This document shows positions 42,066 to 50,654 of a DNA stretch of 64,000 nucleotides, in pieces. The notes under the pieces are model-generated. The model worked only from the letters and a program-made list of their open reading frames with translations. It searched no databases and was not told the origin of the DNA. A program made the position numbers and the translations under genes. Each line of letters opens with the position of its first letter. The stretch's first letter is position 1. This stretch comes from an uncultured Muribaculaceae bacterium (GTDB lineage Bacteria; Bacteroidota; Bacteroidia; Bacteroidales; Muribaculaceae), in assembly GCA_910584055.1 (NCBI GenBank), contig CAJTZS010000012.1:31150-95149 (forward strand), in the 5' to 3' direction.

Positions 42066-43146
42066 CCGGGCCTCCCGTCATAGTAATTATGTCATCCGGA
42101 TAGTGTGTGAGGGAAATAAGACTGAACCTCTATTCTTTACCAGTCTGTGCGATCTGTATTATAAGGACAAGGTCGGCATGGACGTGCGCACCGTCCCACA
42201 ACCTTACGTTCCACAGGACGAGGAGGCTAAAAATTCCGACAGGAGCAGCTATAAAGGGAAAAAACGACAAGTGAATCGAGAAAAAGAGTTTATTCCTGAA
42301 GAGGTGAAAATAACCGGAGTTCCTCCATTAAAATGGGTTCAATATGCAAGAAACCTTCTGACTGAAGGTGTAGATGAAGCTTGGGCTGTATATGATAAGG
42401 ATAACCACCCGATGCATAAGGAGGCTATGGAAGAGGCTAATAAGATAATTGACGGCAAGAAGGTACACGTTGTTTTCTCCAGCCGAAGTTTTGAATACTA
42501 TCTGCTTCTCCATTTTGAATATATATACCATAGTTTCAATGAAACAGAATGTGGAGAGAAAATCAATGGTAAGAAGAAAATATTTGAGTGCGGTACAGGA
42601 AAAAATCCAGAAAAGGATTGTGGAGGAAAGAACTGTATAAATGGTTATGCGAGAGATAAGGGTTACTGGAAGGAAACAAAAACATCAGAGTCTACGTTCC
42701 CGCTTGTCAAGGATAATCTATGGAAGGGGATGATAAACGCACGTCGTCTTAGAGCCGAAAGTGACGCATCTACCGAAAAACCAATTTACGAAAGAAATCC
42801 GTATACCAATGTAGATCTTCTTGTGGGAAGGCTGCTTGGTAAGGAAACTGTAGATTATGGCTCGCTCTATCAATATAAAGAACATGGTCATGACTGGTCT
42901 GTAAAGTTGTGTGAAGATGGTTTGATCATAAAAAATAATAAAGCCGGGACTGAGCTTTTCCCAAAGGGCATTTTCAGAGTGTATGATTTCGAAATGAAGA
43001 CAGAATTGGATCTAAATGATAAGGTTATTCTGTTGAAGCCTGACGAAGAATTGCTGGTACCCTGCAAACTTGAGCCTCAGCAAACTATTTTAATGAAGAT
43101 AGATCCGGATAAGGAGGTACTAATGCTATCTAAATTTCCTGAATAA
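42052..43146 (+). CDS. RloB/AbiLii-like toprim protein with extra C-terminal domain
   Basis: A 364-residue protein. Residues 10-240 match RloB: 'YVIRIVCEGNKTEPLFFTS' (catalytic Glu), 'EAWAVYDKDNHP' (DxD), and 'VVFSSRSFEYYLLLHFE'. Two CxxC-type pairs (CGTGKNPEKDCGGKNC) may bind a metal. Residues of about 275-364 are an added beta-rich module ending 'DPDKEVLMLSKFPE' that I do not recall from ordinary RloB proteins of about 200-230 residues. It is the likely nuclease of the defence pair. Confidence 0.82.
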   Translation: MGRNNRASRHSNYVIRIVCEGNKTEPLFFTSLCDLYYKDKVGMDVRTVPQPYVPQDEEAKNSDRSSYKGKKRQVNREKEFIPEEVKITGVPPLKWVQYARNLLTEGVDEAWAVYDKDNHPMHKEAMEEANKIIDGKKVHVVFSSRSFEYYLLLHFEYIYHSFNETECGEKINGKKKIFECGTGKNPEKDCGGKNCINGYARDKGYWKETKTSESTFPLVKDNLWKGMINARRLRAESDASTEKPIYERNPYTNVDLLVGRLLGKETVDYGSLYQYKEHGHDWSVKLCEDGLIIKNNKAGTELFPKGIFRVYDFEMKTELDLNDKVILLKPDEELLVPCKLEPQQTILMKIDPDKEVLMLSKFPE

Positions 43147-43152
43147 GATTTT

Positions 43153-43193
43153 AAAATGGCAAATCTGCATAAATTATGCAGATTTGCCATTTT
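43153..43193 (+). terminator. Perfect 20-bp hairpin after rloB
   Basis: A perfect inverted repeat of 20 bases with a single-base centre starts 7 bases after the stop codon. It begins with AAAA and ends with TTTT, so it can end transcription from both sides. Its near-perfect pairing is longer than ordinary terminators. Confidence 0.8.
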
Positions 43194-43253
43194 AATTATG
43201 GATTTTGCAATTTAATCCGACCAATACACAGTGTCGGCACATACTCACGACGA

Positions 43254-43351
43254 GCCATATTCCATGTGGCGCCGTTACACCTTCGTGCCTACTTTGGAAG
43301 ACTACACCGGCTGATATGCTCCGTTTCGATAATACCGAGCATACTCAGCCG
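43254..43351. repeat. Hairpin unit U2 (H0 + H1)
   Basis: H0: GCCATAT (43254-43260) with ATGTGGC (43264-43270). H1: GGCTGATATGCTC (43309-43321) with GAGCATACTCAGCC (43337-43350), one bulged C, the conserved C-C mismatch (43322/43336) and GT/AC. An H2 partner at 43385-43435 is not convincing. It lies left of leader copy C. Confidence 0.7.
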
Positions 43352-43480
43352 ATTCTTTTTATGGCTGTTACAGCGTAGCCGAATGATGGCATTGAAATCG
43401 AGTCTGCATCGAAAATCCGTCTACAACGAATGCTTATCTACAAAGAAAATCCTGTGGATCGAACTCATAGACAATTCCCT

Positions 43481-43740
43481 TGTGATGATTGAGTCTCGGC
43501 AGGTGGCGTTTTTCCGTGCAAAATTACTGCGTCCGGGAGGAACGTCAAGTGACGCTACGCTTGCTGTCGGAGTGCTTGCCGGCAGCCTTCCACAATTTTT
43601 ATCCTAAAAATTGGGTATTCCGTCTTCACCCTCTGACTGCACACTTGCCTTATATCTCCCTGTTGTCCGCAGTGGTGGATAAGCACGAAAAACGGTCAGC
43701 CCTGCCGGAGAAGCTCAATCGAGCTTCACAAAAAGGGAAA
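43481..43740 (+). repeat. Leader repeat, copy C
   Basis: Begins TGTGATGATTGAGTCTCGGC, as copy B. It carries the minus-strand -7 box TAATTTTG (43526-43519), CGTCA-AG-TGACG (43543-43554), AATTTTTA/TAAAAATT (43594-43612) and GAAGCTC/GAGCTTC (43710-43727). Downstream gene starts at 43777. Codon-like frames through it are not conserved between copies. Confidence 0.8.
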
Positions 43741-43776
43741 AAATTAGAACTCAAACATTTCAAGCATTTCAGAACT

Positions 43777-44202
43777 ATGAAAGGGTCAGAACATTTCAAG
43801 AAAATTATCAAGTCATATCTTGATAAGAGAGCGCAGGAGGACGAATTGTTCCGCGCCAAGTATGAAACCACCACTCGCACCATTGACGATGTGGTGACAT
43901 ACATCCTCAATCAGGTAAAGGCTTCAGGGTGTTGCGGTTTCTCCGATGATGAAATCTATTCTATGGCTGTCCACGTCATAGACGAGCCTACGATTGAAAT
44001 CGGCAAGTCTATCAACTGCAATGTGGTTGTCAATCATCACATCGAACTGACGGAGGAAGAAAAGGCTCAACAGAGGGAACTCGCCCTCAAACGCTTCCAA
44101 GATGAAGAACTCCGCAAGTTACAGAACCGCAACTCAAAGCCCAAGGTAACCAAACCACAAGAAACCAAGCAACCAGTCTTATCACTATTTGATGAATTTT
44201 AG
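43777..44202 (+). CDS. PcfK-like protein
   Basis: A 141-residue protein read from the ATG at 43777 ('MKGSEHFKKIIKSYLDKRAQ'); the frame extends upstream into the leader repeat, which is not part of the gene. It matches PcfK-like proteins of Bacteroidales elements, with 'YILNQVKASGCCGFSDDEIY' and a long Gln/Lys-rich C-terminal helix. It is followed by its usual partner PcfJ after 2 bases. Names come from the pCF10 conjugation region; the exact role is not established. Confidence 0.78.
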   Translation: MKGSEHFKKIIKSYLDKRAQEDELFRAKYETTTRTIDDVVTYILNQVKASGCCGFSDDEIYSMAVHVIDEPTIEIGKSINCNVVVNHHIELTEEEKAQQRELALKRFQDEELRKLQNRNSKPKVTKPQETKQPVLSLFDEF

Positions 44203-44204
44203 CA

Positions 44205-45479
44205 ATGAAACCGAGAAACAAATTTGAAAGACAGGTGGCAGCCTCCAATGTGAGGCTGACCGCCGTATCCTCCAAGGCTTTTGAATGGGGAGTGAGAAAT
44301 CTGTTCAAGCATCCGGCTTTTAGAGTGCCGAGTGGTCTTACAACTTGTGGAGATTGCGGACATAAATTCACACATAGGGGAAAAGGTAAGCTTGTAGTTT
44401 GCCCCCATTGTGGACGCAGACTTGAAATCAAGGATACGCTCCAACGTATTCACAAGGAAAGCACCTACTTTGCCATCCTTGATACCATTGACGGCTTACA
44501 GTTGGAGAGAGTATTTCTACTAACCGTAGTATTCAAGAAAGGCGAGCCGGTAAGATATTATGAGGTTGAGGTGTGCCGTCTATGGCTCAATGCCAAGGGG
44601 CAGTCCGCACTGACATCTAAGGCAAGAACTATCGGCTATTATCGTGATTGCTTCAACTGGAGCTCAAAAATAGAACTGAGAACTATGTCGGACGTTCACC
44701 ATATAATCGCAAACACCTGGTACTATCCGAGATACAAGGTAATTGCGGAACTAAGACGTAACGGAATGTCGGGTACAATGCCCGATTGCCATCCATTTGA
44801 ACTGATGAAGGCTCTTTTGACGGACACAAGGATTGAGACACTGATGAAAGCCAGAAATCATAAGGCGGTAAGATATTATCTTGACAATAGGTCTATGCTT
44901 GACAAGTGCTGGAACTCCCATAAGATTGCAACACGTCAAGGCTATAAGATAGAGGACTATGGATTATGGAGCGACCTTATTGTGCTACTTGATAAGTGCA
45001 GACGTGATATTCGCAATGCCAAGTATATCTGTCCGACCAATCTCCGAGCCGAACACGATTATTGGCTGAACAAGTCAACCACCGAGGAAGAAAAGCGCAG
45101 AAAAGCCGAGGAGTTGTCAAAGGCTAAAAAGAAAGAGGAGGAGTTTTACAAGAATAAATCCTGCTACTTCGGTATCGTCATCAAGGACAAGGATATTGAA
45201 ATCTCAGTGCTTGACACCATTGAGGCATACCAAGCCGAGGGAGAGGCGATGCACCATTGTGTATTCAAGTGCGAGTATTATGCCAAGAATAACTCCGTCA
45301 TTCTTTCGGCTCATGATAAGAAAGGCAACCGCATCGAGACCATTGAATTTTCATTGACAGAGAATAAGGTTGTGCAGAGCAGAGGAGTCTGCAACAAAAA
45401 CACCGAGTATCACGACCGGATTGTAAACCTTGTAAATGCAAATGCCCACCGCTTCATCAAGGCAAGGGCAACCGCATAG
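44205..45479 (+). CDS. PcfJ-like protein
   Basis: A 424-residue PcfJ-like protein. Residues of about 45-70 form a zinc finger (CGDCGHKFTHRGKGKLVVCPHCG). The C-terminal half has 'AEGEAMHHCVFKCEYYAK', the most conserved block of the family, likely near an active site. A Lys/Glu-rich helical stretch (about 280-320) precedes it. It pairs with PcfK; the half-length relative at 34818-35465 lacks this C-terminal block. Confidence 0.83.
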   Translation: MKPRNKFERQVAASNVRLTAVSSKAFEWGVRNLFKHPAFRVPSGLTTCGDCGHKFTHRGKGKLVVCPHCGRRLEIKDTLQRIHKESTYFAILDTIDGLQLERVFLLTVVFKKGEPVRYYEVEVCRLWLNAKGQSALTSKARTIGYYRDCFNWSSKIELRTMSDVHHIIANTWYYPRYKVIAELRRNGMSGTMPDCHPFELMKALLTDTRIETLMKARNHKAVRYYLDNRSMLDKCWNSHKIATRQGYKIEDYGLWSDLIVLLDKCRRDIRNAKYICPTNLRAEHDYWLNKSTTEEEKRRKAEELSKAKKKEEEFYKNKSCYFGIVIKDKDIEISVLDTIEAYQAEGEAMHHCVFKCEYYAKNNSVILSAHDKKGNRIETIEFSLTENKVVQSRGVCNKNTEYHDRIVNLVNANAHRFIKARATA

Positions 45480-45495
45480 TTCAGAAATGTTTGGA

Positions 45496-45527
45496 ATCCG
45501 GCTCTCTCCGTGAGGCGAGAGTCGGAT
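45496..45527 (+). terminator. Terminator after pcfJ
   Basis: ATCCGGCTCTC (45496-45506) pairs with GAGAGTCGGAT (45517-45527), one mismatch apart, followed by ATTTTCTG. It lies 17 bases after the stop codon. Confidence 0.7.
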
Positions 45528-45609
45528 ATTTTCTGAATAAATAGGTAAACTAATAATCTATATGCTTAATAACATACTCATATAGTAACGTAATTTGAAA
45601 TATTCTTAT

Positions 45610-45617
45610 TAACTTTG
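45610..45617 (+). promoter_or_regulatory. -7 box of the parA gene
   Basis: TAACTTTG matches the consensus and lies 18 bases before the ATG. The AT-rich region before it contains GGTAAACTA (45544-45552), a half-site also found in the inverted repeat downstream of parA, which suggests autoregulation. Confidence 0.6.
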
Positions 45618-45635
45618 TAAACTAAAACGAATAAT

Positions 45636-46391
45636 ATGGAAACCAAGATTATAACCATCGCCAATCATAAGGGTGGAGTTGGCAAGACAACTTCCACAGC
45701 GTCCCTCGGTGACGCACTTGCCATCCTTGGGAAACGGGTTCTGCTGATCGACCTTGACGCACAGCAGAACCTCACGTTCACGCTTACGCAGAACGAAGAG
45801 CCGGAGACCAGCGTCTATGATGCGCTTGTCAAGGATGCTCCGCTGCCAATCGTCAAAGTCCGTGAAAACCTTGACCTCGTTCCGGCTTCTCTGGAACTGG
45901 CAAGAGCAGAAATCGACATGGCTACCAAGATAGCGCGTGAGGGTAACCTCAAATCATTGCTTGATGATTACCGTGACAAGTATGATTACATACTCATAGA
46001 TTGTCCACCTTCCCTGGGTATTGTGACAACCAATGCACTTGTCGCATCTGATAGACTTTATATTCCCTTGACTGCCGAAGCTCTGCCGATGAAAGGTCTG
46101 GCTATGCTCGATGACGTGGTGGGGGAAGTTCGCCGTCGTGTCAATCCTTCTCTGGAACTCGGTGGAGTGTTCTTCACTCGCTTCAACAACCGCAACCTCA
46201 ATAAGGAGGTGGTGAAGATGATTGAGAACAGATATGTCGATAAGGTCTTCAGCACAAAAATCCGGGAGAACATAGCCCTTGCTGAAATGCCGCTTTCAGG
46301 TCAATCCATCTTCGAGTATGACCCCAAAAGCAACGGAGCATTAGACTATATGGCTCTTACGAAAGAAATCATAGACAGGGAGGAAAAATAG
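45636..46391 (+). CDS. parA: ParA/Soj-type partition ATPase
   Basis: A 251-residue deviant Walker ATPase. 'NHKGGVGKTTSTASLGDAL' is the deviant P-loop with both lysines, 'VLLIDLDAQQNLTF' and 'YILIDCPPSLGIV' are Walker A' and B. Length and absence of an N-terminal HTH fit type Ib ParA/Soj. It segregates plasmid-like DNA by binding nucleoid with a ParB or RHH partner; the next gene is the candidate. Its presence suggests that the element can exist as an extrachromosomal circle. Confidence 0.9.
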   Translation: METKIITIANHKGGVGKTTSTASLGDALAILGKRVLLIDLDAQQNLTFTLTQNEEPETSVYDALVKDAPLPIVKVRENLDLVPASLELARAEIDMATKIAREGNLKSLLDDYRDKYDYILIDCPPSLGIVTTNALVASDRLYIPLTAEALPMKGLAMLDDVVGEVRRRVNPSLELGGVFFTRFNNRNLNKEVVKMIENRYVDKVFSTKIRENIALAEMPLSGQSIFEYDPKSNGALDYMALTKEIIDREEK

Positions 46392-46435
46392 GTAAACTAT
46401 ATTATTGATAATATTTACCGTAAATAATATAGTTT
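46391..46435. promoter_or_regulatory. Inverted repeats after parA, candidate parS or operator
   Basis: AAACTATATTATT (46394-46406) is the exact reverse complement of 46423-46435. A second, overlapping repeat pairs GGTAAA (46391-46396) with TTTACC (46414-46419) around ATATTATTGATAATAT. They lie between parA and its partner gene, where a centromere-like or operator site is expected. Confidence 0.6.
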
Positions 46436-46457
46436 GGAAATCATAAATGAAACTGTT

Positions 46458-46823
46458 ATGGCAAAGAAGAATTTAGCCTCACTGATGAACGGAATAATGG
46501 GTGAATCAAAGCCAAGTGAAACGGAAGTTACTTCCGGAATGTCGCAGGAAGTTCCGGTTTCTGAGGTGACGGAGGAGATGAAAGAGAATCTGGAGGTGAC
46601 ACGGCGCAGGAATGTAGGTCGCCCACGCAAAGGAGAATCCGGCACTAAGCCTGAGGAAACACGGGCTACTTTCATAGTTGATCCGGAGCTTATCCGTAAA
46701 ATCAAATATATTTCTCTTGTTGAAAGTACCCTTCTCAAAGACGTGATCTCTAATGCACTCACATCCTATATCGAGAAATGGGAGGCAGAGAACAGCAAGA
46801 TCCGTCTGCCGAGGAAAAAGTGA
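46458..46823 (+). CDS. ParA partner, DUF3408-like DNA-binding protein
   Basis: A 121-residue protein read from the ATG at 46458 ('MAKKNLASLMNGIMGE'), chosen because relatives begin with this block; an earlier ATG at 46434 overlaps the inverted repeat. A disordered N-terminal half leads to a basic 'RRRNVGRPRKGES' AT-hook-like stretch and a ribbon-helix-helix-like C-terminus (ATFIVDPELIRKIKYISLV). It resembles the small DUF3408-type proteins following ParA on Bacteroides elements. Probably binds the adjacent inverted repeats. Confidence 0.75.
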   Translation: MAKKNLASLMNGIMGESKPSETEVTSGMSQEVPVSEVTEEMKENLEVTRRRNVGRPRKGESGTKPEETRATFIVDPELIRKIKYISLVESTLLKDVISNALTSYIEKWEAENSKIRLPRKK

Positions 46824-46846
46824 ATATAGGATAATATAATGTCATT

Positions 46847-47185
46847 ATGAAACTTAACCGACAAACCGTCCAGCTGATTTCTGAGTTGGAGTATTTAATT
46901 GGACATCAATGCTTCAATCCAAACTCCTACAATGGATATACTGGAGATGAAGGTTGCACTTTCAGGTATCCAGTATCTTATACCAATAAAAATAAAATCG
47001 ATAGGAGGACAAAAAATAAAATAGCAGATGCGGATGCAGAAAGTGTCAAAACGATGTGCTATAAATTTGGCTCAAATCAATTATACATTGGAGATGCCTT
47101 GATTAAGGTTCTTAATCATATTGAAGAGCGATGCGGGATAAATATTAATAATTTATTAAATCGAAAGATCGAAACCAATGATTAA
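46847..47185 (+). CDS. Hypothetical protein, 112 aa
   Basis: A 112-residue protein with no recognised family; it has the loose motif 'ECFNPNSYNGYTGDEGCTF'-like 'HQCFNPNSYNGYTGDEG', and is more AT-rich than parA. It overlaps the lipoprotein gene by 8 bases. Confidence 0.6.
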   Translation: MKLNRQTVQLISELEYLIGHQCFNPNSYNGYTGDEGCTFRYPVSYTNKNKIDRRTKNKIADADAESVKTMCYKFGSNQLYIGDALIKVLNHIEERCGININNLLNRKIETND

Positions 47186-47768
47186 ATTTCGGATCAATCA
47201 CCCCAAAATATGGAAGTCAGCCATAAAAATATTGTCAACTACTCTAATTTTAAGTCTAGCCATTGGCTGTTCGAATGAAAAGTGTAAATCATTAAGTATT
47301 GGTGGCTTTACTTTCGGATGTTCAAAACAAGAAGCTATTGAAACAGCAAAATCGATGGAGTATGATATAGAACCTAATGGAGATTACCATTTATATCTAA
47401 CTGGAACAATTCATGCTTTGGATATATTGTGGAATAAAATGGATATATGTGTTGATTCAGTTAATGGCATTAAGGAAATTCGGTTAACCCGTAAATATAG
47501 TTCGACTACACCAGAGTTAAAATCAAAAGTTTTTAATTCTATTATGGAACAGTTCCCTTCAAGTGAACAAAAACCTTATATCGAATCGCTTACAGGACTA
47601 AATATTAATACAGGTAATACTGCTACCGTTCAATCTGACTATGCAAACTTATTAGATATTATAGATGAAAAAGATGAATATTGCGGTCACTCATATTACA
47701 TTTTAAGCAGAGACGAATTTTCCATCGTGATTGGGAAAAAACATACTAAGGACATCCTAAATAACTGA
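47178..47768 (+). CDS. Lipoprotein, hypothetical
   Basis: A 196-residue protein with a long N-terminal positively charged segment and a lipobox (ILSLAIGCSNE, Cys ~31). The mature part is an alpha/beta domain starting 'SIGGFTFGCSKQEAIETAK', a pattern seen in many small Bacteroidetes lipoproteins that start with a 'FGxSxxEA' motif. AT-rich like its upstream neighbour. Function unknown. Confidence 0.7.
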   Translation: MIKFRINHPKIWKSAIKILSTTLILSLAIGCSNEKCKSLSIGGFTFGCSKQEAIETAKSMEYDIEPNGDYHLYLTGTIHALDILWNKMDICVDSVNGIKEIRLTRKYSSTTPELKSKVFNSIMEQFPSSEQKPYIESLTGLNINTGNTATVQSDYANLLDIIDEKDEYCGHSYYILSRDEFSIVIGKKHTKDILNN

Positions 47769-47885
47769 CCTTTTATGGAGATAGAAGGCTCTATAAACCA
47801 TATCTGAAATTGAAATAGATTACTCAAACATAATAGTAATATTTGAAATATTGTCAGTTTTTCAAACCTTAGATGGACATATAAT

Positions 47886-48452
47886 ATGGAAGAGAAATTA
47901 TTGACAAACGAGAATCCCCTCCCAAAGAAAGGTCGTGGTGGAGCAAGAGAGGGAGCCGGAAGAAAGAAGATATATGAATCCTCGTTTGACTTCAGGAGAT
48001 TAAAATGCAAGACCAAGGTTGCTGACCGCGCCCGGACTTGCATCACTATACTCAGTTCAATATCGGACAGGGAACTGTCTGACATTTACTGTACGAAGCT
48101 AAATGGTGAGGAGAATGATAGGAAAGGTGCAAGATTCAAGACATGGACCGATGCGGATGCCTTCTCGACTCCGTGGAATATAAGGATTAACGATGAGTTT
48201 GATGAAAGGATCTTCGTGCTTGCATTGATCCTCCAGAACCCGAGCAACGTGACTATACACTGGTTCAACCATGACGGTACTGTTCAGCTACGCTGGAGAC
48301 GTGTCGATGAGATAGGTTCGGTTATGGTACGATATGGAAACCTTATGGCAAGAAAGAACCGACTGAAAGCTTCTGAGCAGGAAATTTTAGATCAGATTCC
48401 AACACATCCGAAGGAAATAATTGATTATTTGTCAGAAAAGCTTTATATCTGA
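47886..48452 (+). CDS. Hypothetical protein, 188 aa
   Basis: A 188-residue protein. The N-terminus has 'PKKGRGGAREGAGRKKIYE', the Gly/Arg-rich 'GGAREGAGRK' block that often starts phage terminase small subunits and mobile-element DNA-binding proteins. The rest is alpha/beta ('VTIHWFNHDGTVQLRWRRV'). No further assignment. The 118 bases before it hold no other gene. Confidence 0.65.
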   Translation: MEEKLLTNENPLPKKGRGGAREGAGRKKIYESSFDFRRLKCKTKVADRARTCITILSSISDRELSDIYCTKLNGEENDRKGARFKTWTDADAFSTPWNIRINDEFDERIFVLALILQNPSNVTIHWFNHDGTVQLRWRRVDEIGSVMVRYGNLMARKNRLKASEQEILDQIPTHPKEIIDYLSEKLYI

Positions 48453-48540
48453 TTATCTATCCCATTGCCTATTTCTCGTATTATCCGTTCTAATTTACAG
48501 CTTTGATCGCAATAATCTGGAGATTAACAATAAATTTAGT

Positions 48541-49130
48541 TCCGCCGGGGGACACATAAAAATAACCGAGGTTTCGCTGCTCTTCACTTCGGTCATTTCC
48601 GCGTCCCCGACCGGGGAAGACTTCTCTGAAACGAAAATTACTCTTAATCGGCAACCTGTCTGAATCGGGAACTTGCCGCCTGCATCGGTCATAGGCTTTC
48701 GCTTACGACTGATGACAGCCGAATCCTTAGACTGCGAAGGCTCCGCTGGCCGGCAGTAATGGCGACGTGCCATATAAATGTGGCGCCACCATTTCACTGC
48801 CGCTTGGGAAATTATGCCGGTATGATTGCTCCGTGATTCTCACCGAGCAATCCATCACCCGATGTATATGGAAGTCCATGCGTAACCGAAATTGTCAGCA
48901 ACGCCGTAATAAGCGAGGTTCGCAAGCTCCACTTCGCTAATTACCGCGTTGCTGACAAATGAAAATTCCATCTTAATCGAAGACTTGCATTTTTCTGAAA
49001 ATGTGGTCTGCTCATGCTATCACCGCCGGGAACACAATAAAAATAACCGAGGTTTCGCTGCTCTTCACTTCGGTCATTTCCGCGTCCCCGACCGGGGAAG
49101 ACTTCTCTGAAACGGAAATTACTATTAATC
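48541..49130. repeat. Hairpin repeat block 1 (H2, H3, unit U3, H2)
   Basis: In order: an H2 module (48547-48608, GGGGAC/GTCCCC and ACCGAGGT/ACTTCGGT); H3 (48681-48720); H0 (GCCATAT/ATGTGGC, 48769-48784); H1 (GATTGCTC/GAGCAATC, 48824-48852); a long H2 (48894-48956: 11-bp, 5-bp and 8-bp stems separated by a C-C and an A-A mismatch); and another H2 (49028-49088). The first and last H2 share about 100 nearly identical bases. Interval 48453-49413 has no gene I believe. Its last part, 49131-49413, shows nothing recognised. Confidence 0.75.
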
Positions 49131-49413
49131 AGCAGGTCGGCGAGGCGCTGTAAGATGTAGCCCAAAGATTCCGGGGTAATGGTGTCTTTGGCATGTAGTT
49201 TTCGGAACTCGGCTATGAGTTGCGAAACGGATTTTGTATCAATAGCCATACGATTGCTGATTTGTTGTTTACAACCAATCTCGGCTGCGCTCGGCATAGC
49301 TGGAGCAAGCTCCGCTCTGCACTCACTGGCACGAGAAGTTTCAGCAAAGGTATGGCTACAATAATGACGGAGAAAAGACAAAAACAACGTGTCCGAAAAC
49401 ACGCTGTTTTTAA

Positions 49414-49695
49414 TTATAGGTTGAGGTATGATTTCAGAACATCTACATATTCTTCAAATGCCTTTATCCCCTCTTGATTGATGGAGCAAACGGTCCGTGG
49501 GCGGTTTCCTGTCATTCCTTTTTCAACATTTATATAACCTGCGGAGGAAAGCTTATCAATCTGAACACTAAGGTTTCCGGCGGTGGATTCGGTTTTCTCT
49601 TTGAGATACACGAAATCTGCTTCTTCCACATTCATCAGAATGGACATTATAGCAAGCCGGAGTTGCGAATGTAGAAGCGGATTCAGTTCTTTCAT
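49414..49695 (-). CDS. Winged-helix transcriptional regulator
   Basis: A 93-residue winged-helix protein: 'LHSQLRLAIMSILMNVEEAD', the recognition helix region 'STAGNLSVQIDKLSSAGYI' and the wing 'VEKGMTGNRPRTVCSINQEG'. This resembles PadR/MarR-like short regulators found before a membrane protein gene in Bacteroidetes. It is the second gene of a pair (overlap 4 bases) and probably represses the pair through the palindromes at 50346-50440. Confidence 0.83.
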   Translation of the reverse strand: MKELNPLLHSQLRLAIMSILMNVEEADFVYLKEKTESTAGNLSVQIDKLSSAGYINVEKGMTGNRPRTVCSINQEGIKAFEEYVDVLKSYLNL

Positions 49696-50318
49696 TTAGC
49701 CTTTCTTGCTTTTGAATTAAGTATATGGCCCGGCACAATCATCATGGCAATGAATGCGACAATGAAAATCGGCATGAACCAAGTGGCGTAAAGAGCCACA
49801 TGTCCAGCTATACAGGCCATAGTGAACAGACCGGCAAGGAGACCTATCGATCCGCCTGCCACAAGGGATCTCTCTTTGATGATAATTCCCTGGGCTATCT
49901 CGACGAACGGAACAATTATAAGAGCAAGGGCAAACATCGATGACCATGCGTCGATACCCTTTACAAGAAGCATCGCGAGGCAGATAGCTGTGGCTGCTAT
50001 GGCACTAAACCCAACTGTTGACCAGATGCGGCTACTAAGTGTATCGGAATAATTTTTCACTCCACGTTTGCGTTGCTCTTTCTTTGCCATTATCGGGGTG
50101 GCTGTACCACCGATAATCCAGATAAGAAACCAAAGCCAGTTCCAGCTCGGATTGTGAGTGAGCACGAGTAGCGTCCAGATAAGAGCCGTCATTCCTACTA
50201 TGAGGTAGCCCCACATGAGCAGGATGTTTCCGTTGGCGATATAGCGTTGTTTTGTCTGAGCTATCATCGAGGTGATGACTTCGAGGCTCTCTTTTTCAGT
50301 TAGTTTTTTATCTTCCAT
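49692..50318 (-). CDS. Integral membrane protein
   Basis: A 208-residue protein with about six transmembrane helices (for example 'ILLMWGYLIVGMTALIWTLL', 'WNWLWFLIWIIGG', 'VGFSAIAATAICLAMLLV', 'WFMPIFIVAFIAMMIV'). A polar N-terminus precedes them (KKLTEKESLEVITSMIAQ). It is of the type that accompanies small winged-helix regulators in Bacteroidetes; its transported or sensed ligand is unknown. Confidence 0.8.
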   Translation of the reverse strand: MEDKKLTEKESLEVITSMIAQTKQRYIANGNILLMWGYLIVGMTALIWTLLVLTHNPSWNWLWFLIWIIGGTATPIMAKKEQRKRGVKNYSDTLSSRIWSTVGFSAIAATAICLAMLLVKGIDAWSSMFALALIIVPFVEIAQGIIIKERSLVAGGSIGLLAGLFTMACIAGHVALYATWFMPIFIVAFIAMMIVPGHILNSKARKAK

Positions 50319-50345
50319 TTTACAGGTTTTTGAGGGTTAACTTTA

Positions 50346-50444
50346 GGTTTATTTTATAAACCATTTTTTTTGAAAAAAGAGCGGTCACGCGATTCCGCTC
50401 TCTATTCGGATGCAAAATTAATAAAGTTTATAATATAAACCAAA
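50346..50444 (-). promoter_or_regulatory. Promoter and two palindromic operators
   Basis: On the minus strand, TTTG (50444-50441), a 20-base spacer and TAATTTTG (50420-50413) form a full promoter. GTTTATAATATAAAC (50426-50440) is a palindrome lying in the spacer. A second one, GGTTTATTTTATAAACC, lies downstream at 50346-50362. The two share the half-site GGTTTAT, as expected of operators for the dimeric winged-helix regulator. A leader hairpin (AGAGCGG/CCGCTCT, 50378-50401) lies between them. Confidence 0.75.
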
Positions 50445-50654
50445 TTTTTCAGGAGATTTTTTTGAAAAAATTTTTATAGCGTTACAGCACGGCGCATTAT
50501 GTCAAGATTGAGGGCTTTGGATATGGCAAGGCAGACCTCCTGACCTAAGGAGTCTGCATAAGATTCATGAATGTTTATTACCGATGCGAAATACTTGCGC
50601 GAGAACCTACGCTTGCGTTTGCGGGCAACCTGTCTTAATCGAAAATTTGCCGTC

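Noticed and set aside
43385..43435. H2 module in unit U2
   Set aside because: Some similarity (ATCGAGT...), but the expected pairing arms are not found.
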